NCBI GenBank assembly: GCA_007125835.1
Contig: SLCJ01000141.1
Coordinates: 1 to 5,306 of the forward strand
Length of the DNA: 5,306 nt
Reading direction: 5' to 3'
DNA from: Verrucomicrobiales bacterium
GTDB taxonomy: Bacteria; Verrucomicrobiota; Verrucomicrobiia; Verrucomicrobiales; SLCJ01
Of the stretch, positions 1-5,306 are shown in pieces. Below the pieces are notes generated by a model. That model was given only the letters and a program-made list of their open reading frames with translations. It did not search any database and had not been told where the DNA came from. How positions within the stretch are numbered: the first letter of the stretch is position 1; every line of letters starts with the position of its first letter. The translations under genes were made by a program, and so were the position numbers.

Positions 1-1131
1 GGACACGTCGACGAAGAGGAATACAAGCGCTCGCAGCGTTACACGCGCGTCCGCTCGCGGGCCGGCATCATCGAATCCTCGGTCTCGCTGCTGCTCTTTT
101 TGGGATTCTGGATCGGCGGCGGGTTCGCGTGGCTGCATGGCTGGTCGGAATCCTGGGGCTTTGGTCCACTGCTCACCGGGCTTGCGGTCTTTGCCCTGAT
201 CGGGCTGGCGCATTGGGCCATCAGCCTGCCCTTCGACCTCTACTACACCTTTGTGATCGAAGAGCGCTTCGGCTTCAACCGCACCACCCCGGGCACCTAC
301 GTGGTGGATCAAATCAAGTCGCTGCTGCTCACCGTCGTGCTCGGCGGAGCCCTGGCCGCGCTGGTGCTGTGGATTCTTCTCTCGCTACCCATGGCCTGGC
401 TGTGGGCCTGGATCGGCGTCACCCTCTTTTCGCTCGTGGTGACATTCATCGCCCCGTCCTGGCTGCTGCCGCTCTTCAACCGCTTCGAACCCCTCGCCGA
501 CGGCGAACTGAAACGCACCGTCGAGGCCCTCGCCGAACGCTGCGGATTCCCGCTCACCGGGGTCTATGTGATCGACGGCTCGAAACGCAGCACCAAGGCC
601 AATGCCTACTTCACCGGCTTCGGACGCAATCGCCGCATCGCCCTCTACGACACACTCATCGAACGCCACAGCACCGGCGAACTCGAAACCGTGCTCGCCC
701 ACGAAATCGGTCACTTCAAGAAACGCCACGTCGCCAAACAAATCGCCATCGGCATCCTCAGCATGGGCCTGATGTTCTTCCTACTCGGCCTGCTGCTGCC
801 CGCGCCCGCCCTCTACGGCGCGTTCGGCATCGAAATCAACGACGCCCCACCACCCCTCCACTTCGGATTGATCTTCTTCTTCGTCTTCTACATGCCCCTC
901 TCACGACTCCTGGGCATCGTCTCCTGCTGGCGGTCGCGGGTCAATGAATTCGAAGCCGACGCCTACGCCGCCGAAGTCACCGGACGCCCGCAAGATCTCG
1001 CCTCCGCACTGCTGCGCCTCTCCGTCGACAGCGCCTCCAACCTCACACCCCACCCGCTCCTCGTGTGGCTGGAATACACCCACCCCCCCACCGCCAAACG
1101 CCTCGCCGCCCTGCGAGCCATGCAGGCGTGA
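1..1131 (+). CDS. M48 family (Ste24/CaaX prenyl protease 1-like) integral membrane zinc metallopeptidase, 5' end cut by window
   Basis: The frame is open from base 1, so the start lies upstream; 376 residues are visible and the family is usually somewhat over 400. The visible N-terminus (EEEYKRSQRYTR) matches the Ste24 N-terminal region, which argues against the internal TTG at 100 as the true start. The zinc site is HEIGH at residues 234-238 (700-714), with the third ligand probably Glu316 in NEFEAD (946-948). Hydrophobic segments lie near residues 27-46, 55-77, 106-128, 131-158, 249-270 and 285-307, fitting a multi-pass inner-membrane protein with its active site in a membrane chamber. The C-terminal THPPTAKRL is also typical. 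Eukaryotic Ste24 trims prenylated proteins; bacterial members are generally taken to act in membrane protein or peptide turnover, and the substrate here is unknown. No catalytic residue is missing. It ends in TGA, 74 bases before the broken ATPase gene. Confidence 0.95.
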   Translation, partial: GHVDEEEYKRSQRYTRVRSRAGIIESSVSLLLFLGFWIGGGFAWLHGWSESWGFGPLLTGLAVFALIGLAHWAISLPFDLYYTFVIEERFGFNRTTPGTYVVDQIKSLLLTVVLGGALAALVLWILLSLPMAWLWAWIGVTLFSLVVTFIAPSWLLPLFNRFEPLADGELKRTVEALAERCGFPLTGVYVIDGSKRSTKANAYFTGFGRNRRIALYDTLIERHSTGELETVLAHEIGHFKKRHVAKQIAIGILSMGLMFFLLGLLLPAPALYGAFGIEINDAPPPLHFGLIFFFVFYMPLSRLLGIVSCWRSRVNEFEADAYAAEVTGRPQDLASALLRLSVDSASNLTPHPLLVWLEYTHPPTAKRLAALRAMQA

Positions 1132-1187
1132 TCCCGCGATTCCCTACCTAAAACCATGGCCCTTCATCCGGATTTTCAATCCACTCT

Positions 1188-1205
1188 CCTGATTACAATC
1201 AAATC
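1188..1205 (+). promoter_or_regulatory. Possible -10 element (TACAAT) just upstream of the broken ATPase gene
   Basis: TACAAT at 1194-1199 differs from the sigma-70 -10 consensus at one base and sits six bases before the ATG at 1206, the spacing expected if the mRNA were leaderless. There is no good -35 hexamer at 16-18 bases and no Shine-Dalgarno. The block overlaps CCTGATT (1188-1194), also seen before the two minus-strand genes. Weak, sequence-only call. Confidence 0.3.
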
Positions 1206-2482
1206 ATGATCACGCGCCTTAAAATTTCACGCTTCAAGGGGCTTCAATCCGCCGAAATCGAGCTTGGCGGCAATGTGGTTTTTATTGGTCCGAACAACTC
1301 GGGGAAATCCACTGCCCTTCAGTCTCTCACTCTCTGGGACGCGGGGTGGCGTCGCTGAGCGCAGAAATGGGAGAAAAAGGGAGCGGACGGGAATTTCCTC
1401 AAGCGCCCGAAAGTAAAATCAGGAGTCACGATCAACCGCCGTGACCTGCACGCGATCCCGGTGCCCACGGCAAAGCTCCTTTGGCATGGCCTGCACACCC
1501 ACGAAACCGACAAATCCAGGAAGTCACATTACTTCTTTGCTTCCTGCAGCAGAACCCCGGGGCCATCCTGTTGCTGGACGAACCCGATGCCCACTTGGAA
1601 ATCCTCCGCCAGCGCGATATCTACACCTTGCTCACAGAACTCGCCGCAGAACAGCGCTCCCAGATTATCGCCGCCAGTCATTCCTCCACCGTCATGCAAG
1701 TGGCCGGGGAAAAAGACGTGCTCGTGGCCTTCCTCGGAGCACCCCACCGGGTCGATACCCGAGCGAGCCAAAACCAAGTGAAGAAAGCGCTTGAATCCAT
1801 CCCGCTCTCCGATTTCTACCTCGCCCAACAAGCGGGCTGGATGCTCTACCTCGAAGGAACCACTGACTTGGCAATCCTCAGGAAACTGGCACTCCGGAAG
1901 AAACACGCCGCCGCCACCATTTTGGCCGACAGGGTGCCCTTGGTCTGCCTTGGCAGCAACAAGCCCGGCGACGCCCGCTCTCACTACGAGGCGATGCGTG
2001 AGGCCATGCCCGGGATTCTTGGATTGGCGATATTTGACCGCCTCCCCAACCCCGAAACCGAACTTTCCACCATGCAAGGCCTGCGCGAGGAGATGTGGCG
2101 GCGCCGCGAGATTGAGAACTACCTCGTCACCCGGGAGTCCCTTCTCGCCTATATCACCTCGGACCTGGACCCTGACGACCTGTTTTCCGCCGCCGAGCGA
2201 GACCGCCGCATCGATGTGATGACCTCTTGCATTGAGGAACTGGAAAAAGCCCTGACCGTCACCCGCAAACCCTCACCATGGGGTTCCGACATCAAGGTCA
2301 CAAACGACTTTCTCGATCCCCTCTTCGTAAATTATTACCAGCAACTTGGAACCCCCCAGCTTACCTACAAGCGCGATTACCATGGCCTCGCAGAGACCAT
2401 CCCGCTGGATCAGCTCGATCCGGAAATTGACGCTATGCTCGATGCTGTTGTGGCGGTAGCACGAGCGGCTGTGCCAGTTTGA
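1206..2482 (+). pseudogene. Broken OLD-like AAA ATPase/TOPRIM protein gene (premature stop, internal deletion and frameshift)
   Basis: An ATG at 1206 opens a typical AAA ATPase N-terminus: MITRLKISRFKGLQ, then Walker A GPNNSGKST at codons 28-36 (1287-1313). After LTLWDAGWRR the frame meets TGA at 1356-1358. The same frame then continues as protein-like sequence (KWEKKGADGNFLKRP, INRRDLHAIPVP, LLWHGLH) to about 1500. The Walker B part (LLLDEPDAHLE) follows in the next frame only some 30 codons later. In this family Walker A and Walker B are normally separated by a few hundred residues, so a large central piece appears deleted, with the junction near 1500-1520 and a frame change. The 3' part keeps the His switch (ASHSS), a TOPRIM-like EGTTD and RRREIENYLV. 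OLD-family proteins are ATP-dependent nucleases, several with anti-phage roles; this copy cannot make the full protein. A sequencing error could explain the TGA but not the missing middle. Confidence 0.85.
1481..2482 (+). CDS. Surviving 3' open frame of the broken AAA/TOPRIM gene (up to 333 codons, no Walker A)
   Basis: This is the uninterrupted distal part of the pseudogene and is what a gene caller would report. The first possible start is TTG at 1481; residues 1 to about 10 come from out-of-frame sequence before the deletion junction and are not native. From QEVTLLLCFL on, the protein matches the C-terminal half of OLD-like ATPases: Walker B with Asp33-Glu34 (1577-1582), AHLE after it, His67 in ASHSS as the ATPase switch, and EGTTD at 125-129, the usual acidic start of a TOPRIM nuclease fold. 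Asp186 in GLAIFDRL is a candidate second metal ligand, and RRREIENYLV at 207-216 is a common motif in these proteins. Without Walker A it should not bind ATP alone. No Shine-Dalgarno is visible at the TTG, so translation is doubtful. It ends in TGA inside an inverted repeat (2473-2516). Confidence 0.5.
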   Translation: MAWPAHPRNRQIQEVTLLLCFLQQNPGAILLLDEPDAHLEILRQRDIYTLLTELAAEQRSQIIAASHSSTVMQVAGEKDVLVAFLGAPHRVDTRASQNQVKKALESIPLSDFYLAQQAGWMLYLEGTTDLAILRKLALRKKHAAATILADRVPLVCLGSNKPGDARSHYEAMREAMPGILGLAIFDRLPNPETELSTMQGLREEMWRRREIENYLVTRESLLAYITSDLDPDDLFSAAERDRRIDVMTSCIEELEKALTVTRKPSPWGSDIKVTNDFLDPLFVNYYQQLGTPQLTYKRDYHGLAETIPLDQLDPEIDAMLDAVVAVARAAVPV

Positions 2483-2516
2483 TGCGGTAAAGAATGGAAA
2501 CCACAGGCAAACTGGC
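2473..2516. repeat. 9-bp perfect inverted repeat spanning the stop codon of the ATPase remnant
   Basis: GCCAGTTTG at 2473-2481 is matched by CAAACTGGC at 2508-2516, with 26 bases between. The first arm contains the last Val codon context and most of the TGA stop. No T-run follows on either side, so this is at best a weak 3'-end hairpin. An 8-base direct repeat AACCACAG lies at 2499-2506 and 2518-2525. Confidence 0.5.
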
Positions 2517-2540
2517 TAACCACAGCGATCCTACCATGGG

Positions 2541-2572
2541 AAAGCAAAAAGAGGAGCAGCCGACAATGCCCC
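2541..2572 (-). terminator. Candidate intrinsic terminator for the minus-strand prepilin gene
   Basis: Read on the minus strand, GGGGCA (2572-2567) can pair with TGCTCC (2558-2553) through six pairs, one of them G-U, around an 8-base loop. It is followed directly by TCTTTTTGCTTT (2552-2541). It starts 17 bases past the prepilin stop codon, the right place to end the minus-strand transcript before it meets the convergent ATPase remnant. The stem is short, so this is moderate evidence. Confidence 0.5.
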
Positions 2573-2588
2573 ATCACCCCTAACCCCC

Positions 2589-3278
2589 TCAAGGAATCTC
2601 AAGCTCCTCGTCTTCGATCTGAATCACCGATCCACTGAAAAGGAGCGCCAAACGGTTCAAGCCGTGAATGGGCTCGGGTGGCGTGTTTCGTCCCCAGGGT
2701 GCGCTGCCCACACGCGGGTGGAGTTGGTCGGCATCCGAGAGTGCCCACAGCTCACCGGGTAGAAGTGCCAGCTGCCGCCCCGACCCGGGTTCCTCGTGGG
2801 CGAGGTTTCCCCAAGGATTCACCACCTGGCCATCCGGCAGCGGGGCGAACATGTTCAACACATAGGTGCGGGAATCCATCAATGCACCCGTGCCCACGGC
2901 GCGCTCGAAGCCGGGAGGGACAAACAGATCCACCAACTCGGGCTGCGGCGGCGTCGGGACCGAGAGGTAGGGAGCCAGCGTGCGCGCAAGACGGCCGTCC
3001 CGATCGGGATCATACACGGGGATCTGCCCCGGCCACATCGGCCCCGGCAAACGCCCGTGATGCTCGCCGGCATGCTGATGCAGCGCCGTGCCAATCTGCC
3101 GCATCTGCTTCATCGCCACCGCGCGATCTGCGGACGCCCGCACCGGCCCAAACGCACTGACCGCCACTCCAGCAAGCAGGGCCACGATGGCGATGGCCAC
3201 CAGCAACTCGATCAGCGTCATCCCGCGTCGGGCACACTTCCGCTCCGGCCCGGCAGGCCAAGGTTTCCGTCTCATCAT
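2589..3278 (-). CDS. Prepilin-type N-terminal cleavage/methylation domain protein (type II secretion/type IV pseudopilin-like)
   Basis: With the ATG at 3278 this is 229 residues: a basic 19-residue leader ending in RRG, cleavage by a prepilin peptidase before Met, and a mature N-terminus MTLIELLVAIAIVALLAG. Gly at -1 and Glu at +5 are the hallmark residues, and the hydrophobic helix anchors the pseudopilin and packs the filament core. The globular part is rich in Pro and Gly. Near the end IHGLNRLALLFSGS fits the H-X9-DG domain common in PVC-bacterial prepilin-like proteins, but with Ser in place of Asp (His at 2664-2666, Ser at 2634-2636). An upstream in-frame ATG at 3335 overlaps the preceding stop codon (ATGA), but it would add 19 residues encoded by a low-complexity C-rich tract and give an unusually long leader, so I prefer 3278; a second ATG at 3275 is also possible. 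No Shine-Dalgarno is visible. Probably cotranscribed with the dehydrogenase gene upstream; exact role unknown. Confidence 0.88.
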   Translation of the reverse strand: MMRRKPWPAGPERKCARRGMTLIELLVAIAIVALLAGVAVSAFGPVRASADRAVAMKQMRQIGTALHQHAGEHHGRLPGPMWPGQIPVYDPDRDGRLARTLAPYLSVPTPPQPELVDLFVPPGFERAVGTGALMDSRTYVLNMFAPLPDGQVVNPWGNLAHEEPGSGRQLALLPGELWALSDADQLHPRVGSAPWGRNTPPEPIHGLNRLALLFSGSVIQIEDEELEIP

Positions 3279-3307
3279 TGCAAAATCAGGGGGAAGGGGG
3301 AAGGGGG
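3279..3307 (-). promoter_or_regulatory. C-rich leader with CCCTGATTT before the prepilin start
   Basis: On the minus strand three CCCCC runs separated by TT (3307-3289; period 7, about 2.7 copies) run into CCCTGATTTTGCA and then ATG. The same arrangement, with CCCTGATTT beginning 13 bases before the ATG, precedes the dehydrogenase gene. No classical Shine-Dalgarno is present. Function unknown; it may be a transcription or translation start signal of this lineage. Confidence 0.35.
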
Positions 3308-3331
3308 TGAGTGAGTCCAGCCGCGCTGCCT

Positions 3332-4792
3332 TCATTCCGCTGGCAGCAGACGGAGCACCCTGTGCGGATCATTGATCACCAGGTAGAGATTGCCGGTTGG
3401 GCCGAAACGCACGTCGCGGATGCGTCCCGCCCCCTTGACTACGATTTCCTCCTCGACCACCTGCCGGTCTTGCACCCGCAGCCGCCGCAATTCCTGCGAT
3501 GCCAGGCCACCGGCGAAAAAGTCATGGCGCCAGTTCGGGAACGCCGTGCCGCAGCACACGGCCAGCCCGCAGGCGGCGATCGACGGCGTCCATTCAATTA
3601 CCGGTGGCTCCATTCCGGGTGCCTCGGTTTTCTCCGTGATTGGCGTGCCATCGTAGTTCATACCATGGGTGACCACCGGCCAACCGTAGTTGAGGCCACG
3701 CTGGATGTGATTGAACTCATCGCCGCCGCGCGGCCCGTGCTCTGTGGAGTAAAGGTCTCCATTGCGGAGGTCGAAGGCCAGGCCCTGGGGGTTGCGGTGT
3801 CCGTAGCTCCAGATCTCGGGAAGGGCATCGTCGCGCCCGACAAAGGGGTTGTCCTCCGGAATTCGCCCGTCGTCATGAAGGCGAAACACATTGCCACTCG
3901 GATTGCTCAGATCCTGCGACACATGCCAACCGCCGCGATCTCCAATCACGAAAAACACGTAGCCGTCTTGAAAGACGATGCGTGTACCGAAATGCAGGCC
4001 CGAGCGGGTGTAAAATTCACGATCCGCGCGCCACAGCTCCTCGTTGTCTGTCCACTCGTTGTCGACAATGCGTCCGCGTGCCAGTGTGGTCATGGTCGAA
4101 ACATTGCCGCGCCGGTCGGTGCCATCGGAGTAGGCGAGGTAGATCCATCCGTTTTCCTCAAAATCCGGATGCAGGGCCACCTCCATCATTCCTCCCTGCC
4201 CGTGGTGCACCACCCGCGGCGTGCGCCGCACCGGCTCGTTCACCGTGCCGTCCGCCTCGATCACCCGCAGCGGACCCGGACGCTCGGCAATCAAATAGCG
4301 ACCATCAGGCAGAAACGCGATCGACCACGGGATGTCGAGGCCGTCAGCCACGATTTCGGTCCGGTAGTTGTGGCGGTCTGTGGTGGCCACTTGGTCCGGC
4401 GAGGGCGTGGGAAACTTCCGCTCGCGAAACTCAAACTCCTGCTCGCGTTCGCGCAGATAAATCACCAGGCCCCGAATTTGCTCATCGCTCAGCACTCCTT
4501 CCCAAGGGTCCATGCCCAAGTCCACATTACCCACCTTGATCGACTGGAATATCTCCTCATCCGAGTCACCGTGTTTCCACACCCCGTCGGCCAGCGAACC
4601 TCCCAGGCCTCCCTCGTGTTCGCGGCCATGGCAGGAAGCGCAATAGGTCTGGTAAATTTGCGGCACCCGCATGTTCTCCACCTCAGCCGCCACACTCACA
4701 AGGGGGGAAATGCCAAATGCGAAAAGGCCGCACGCCACAGTCATCCGGACCAAGCCGGAATACACGGATCGAAAAAGCACAGAAAAACTCAT
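3332..4792 (-). CDS. Exported cytochrome c-PQQ-dependent sugar dehydrogenase fusion (soluble aldose dehydrogenase/YliI type)
   Basis: With the ATG at 4792 the protein has 486 residues (a TTG at 4798 is a less likely start). Residues 1-36 look like a signal peptide ending VAA, so it should act in the periplasm. A small class I cytochrome c domain follows: heme-binding CASCH at 51-55 (4642 downward) and a likely axial Met94 in LGM. From about residue 145 the protein follows the six-bladed propeller of YliI/Asd-type enzymes: PWSIAFLPDG, GQGGMMEVALHPDF, LHFGTRIVF with His267 as likely catalytic base, EIWSYGHRNPQG with a conserved Arg333, EHGPRGGDE and NYGWP. Such enzymes oxidise aldose sugars with PQQ; the fused heme would carry electrons onward to the respiratory chain. 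No pqq synthesis genes are visible. Three cysteines cluster at 408, 413 and 414, unlike YliI. It ends 53 bases before the prepilin gene in the same direction. The substrate is not predictable. Confidence 0.93.
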   Translation of the reverse strand: MSFSVLFRSVYSGLVRMTVACGLFAFGISPLVSVAAEVENMRVPQIYQTYCASCHGREHEGGLGGSLADGVWKHGDSDEEIFQSIKVGNVDLGMDPWEGVLSDEQIRGLVIYLREREQEFEFRERKFPTPSPDQVATTDRHNYRTEIVADGLDIPWSIAFLPDGRYLIAERPGPLRVIEADGTVNEPVRRTPRVVHHGQGGMMEVALHPDFEENGWIYLAYSDGTDRRGNVSTMTTLARGRIVDNEWTDNEELWRADREFYTRSGLHFGTRIVFQDGYVFFVIGDRGGWHVSQDLSNPSGNVFRLHDDGRIPEDNPFVGRDDALPEIWSYGHRNPQGLAFDLRNGDLYSTEHGPRGGDEFNHIQRGLNYGWPVVTHGMNYDGTPITEKTEAPGMEPPVIEWTPSIAACGLAVCCGTAFPNWRHDFFAGGLASQELRRLRVQDRQVVEEEIVVKGAGRIRDVRFGPTGNLYLVINDPHRVLRLLPAE

Positions 4793-4820
4793 GGTCAAAT
4801 CAGGGAATCAGGGGTGGGGG
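4793..4820 (-). promoter_or_regulatory. C-rich leader with tandem CCCTGATT before the dehydrogenase start
   Basis: On the minus strand a TCACCCCCACCCC-like tract leads into two adjacent copies of CCCTGATT (4813-4806 and 4805-4798), then TGACC and ATG at 4792. There is no Shine-Dalgarno. The arrangement resembles that before the prepilin gene. Its role is unknown. Confidence 0.35.
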
Positions 4821-4832
4821 TGACGACTATGA

Positions 4833-4855
4833 AACCCGGAAAACGGGCCCGGGTT
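4833..4855. repeat. 7-bp inverted repeat in the recA-dehydrogenase gap
   Basis: AACCCGG (4833-4839) pairs with CCGGGTT (4849-4855) around nine bases; an alternative smaller hairpin CCCG-GAAAA-CGGG lies inside it. On the minus strand it lies 41 bases before the dehydrogenase ATG and about 130 bases after the recA stop. No clear T-run follows, so a terminator or 5'-leader role is open. Confidence 0.35.
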
Positions 4856-4922
4856 CGCATCAAGAGGGGGCTATGGAAAGGGAGCGTCCTCGGCCGACAC
4901 CCACCATACCCTCAAATCCTCC

Positions 4923-4939
4923 GAGGGGATACGCCCCTC
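4923..4939 (-). terminator. Weak candidate recA terminator hairpin
   Basis: GAGGGG and CCCCTC form a perfect six-pair GC-rich stem with a five-base loop, 46 bases past the recA stop codon on the minus strand. It is followed there by CGGAGGATTTG, which lacks a proper T-run, so factor-independent termination is uncertain. Confidence 0.3.
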
Positions 4940-4985
4940 AACGCCCTCAGTTTTCCCTTAATTTGCGATTGCCGCCGCCGCACCC

Positions 4986-5306
4986 TCAACCCTTGCGGCT
5001 CTCATTCAGCTTGGCGAGCACCTCGGTCTCCAGCTCCTGATAAAGTGCCGCATCCGCCTTGATCGCCTCTTTGGCCGCATCCCGGCCCTGCGCCAGTTGC
5101 GAACCCTTGTAGGCAAACCACGATCCACGCTTCTGAACCAGACCATACTCCAGAGCCAGATCCAAAAGCGAACCAACCGAAGAAATCCCCTCGTTGTACA
5201 TGATGTCGAATTCGGCATCCGTGAACGGCGGGGCCACCTTGTTTTTCACCACCTTGACCTTGGTGCGGTTGCCCGTCACCGTGCCGTCGGTGCTCTTGAT
5301 CTGGCC
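4986..5306 (-). CDS. recA: RecA recombinase, C-terminal part (5' end cut by window)
   Basis: The frame is open to the window edge; 106 residues are visible, ending in TGA at 4986-4988. The GTG at 5279 is internal, not a start. The segment TKVKVVKNKVAPPF, then AEFDIMYNEGIS, GSLLDLALEYGLV, GSWFAYKG and LAQGRDAAKEAI, is the highly conserved end of the RecA core followed by its C-terminal domain. RecA forms ATP-dependent filaments on single-stranded DNA, drives strand exchange and triggers SOS autocleavage of LexA; the ATP-binding motifs and DNA-binding loops lie outside the window. Compared with E. coli RecA the protein ends soon after the last helix (LAKLNESRKG), without a long acidic tail; such short tails also occur in other phyla. 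Its promoter, and any LexA box, would lie beyond the window. The next gene in the same direction is 193 bases away, so cotranscription is uncertain. Confidence 0.97.
   Translation of the reverse strand, partial: GQIKSTDGTVTGNRTKVKVVKNKVAPPFTDAEFDIMYNEGISSVGSLLDLALEYGLVQKRGSWFAYKGSQLAQGRDAAKEAIKADAALYQELETEVLAKLNESRKG

Noticed and set aside
129..947. 272-codon frame on + inside the M48 protease gene
   Set aside because: Arg/His/Pro-rich low-complexity translation, typical of an off-frame shadow; the overlapping frame has the full M48 motif set.
1529..2077. 182-codon minus-strand frame over the ATPase remnant
   Set aside because: Antisense shadow of a region with clear Walker B and TOPRIM motifs on +; Gly-rich translation without a recognisable domain.
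1206..2482. Programmed frameshifting or stop-codon readthrough as an alternative to a pseudogene
   Set aside because: Recoding would not explain the apparent absence of the whole central region between Walker A and Walker B, and two separate recoding events would be needed.
3289..3307. G-quadruplex
   Set aside because: Only three G5 runs are present; a standard intramolecular quadruplex needs four G-runs, so I report only the purine tract.
2796..3314. 172- and 160-codon plus-strand frames over the prepilin gene
   Set aside because: Arg/His/Pro-rich shadows opposite a gene with an unmistakable prepilin N-terminus.
3279..3335. Prepilin start at ATG 3335 (ATGA overlap with the dehydrogenase stop)
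   Set aside because: The overlap is attractive for coupling, but the extra residues are encoded by a low-complexity C-rich tract and the leader would be about 38 residues. Kept as an alternative, not the main call.
4890..4897. TCGGCCGA palindrome in the recA-dehydrogenase gap as an operator
   Set aside because: An 8-base GC-rich palindrome is expected by chance in such DNA, and no second copy or nearby promoter supports it.
3311..5062. 583-codon open frame on + running antisense through the whole dehydrogenase gene
   Set aside because: It mirrors a strongly supported minus-strand gene with clear signal peptide, CASCH and propeller motifs. Its own translation shows no recognisable domain; long antisense frames are common in GC-rich DNA.

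Overview
The window is a GC-rich bacterial chromosome segment holding four intact or edge-truncated genes and one clearly broken gene. From the 5' end: the 3' part of a membrane-embedded M48/Ste24 (CaaX prenyl protease type) metallopeptidase on +; a decayed OLD-like AAA ATPase/TOPRIM gene on +; then, convergently on -, a prepilin-type (type II secretion/type IV pilin-like) protein, a periplasmic cytochrome c-PQQ sugar dehydrogenase fusion, and the 3' end of recA.

The prepilin-type protein with a degenerate H-X9-DG C-terminal motif, the cytochrome c-PQQ dehydrogenase fusion, the Ste24 protease and the near absence of Shine-Dalgarno sequences together suggest a Verrucomicrobiota-like (PVC group, perhaps Opitutae) organism. 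This is inference from gene types only; no rRNA or complete marker gene is present.

Layout: M48 protease 1-1131 (5' end outside the window); short gap; AAA/TOPRIM pseudogene 1206-2482, with a premature TGA at 1356 and an internal deletion plus frameshift near 1500-1520; convergent gap 2483-2588 with a candidate terminator for the minus-strand genes; prepilin 2589-3278; 53-base gap; cytochrome c/PQQ dehydrogenase 3332-4792; 193-base gap with two hairpins; recA tail 4986-5306.

The genes do not form one obvious pathway. The protease, prepilin, dehydrogenase and recA look like ordinary chromosomal genes. The AAA/TOPRIM gene is of a type often found in accessory or defence contexts and looks like a dead or dying insertion between them. 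The least expected signal is a shared leader in front of both minus-strand genes: a C-rich tract, then CCCTGATTT, then the ATG at identical spacing. A related CCTGATT lies upstream of the broken ATPase. I found no convincing new multi-gene system, CRISPR array, insertion sequence, tRNA or rRNA.
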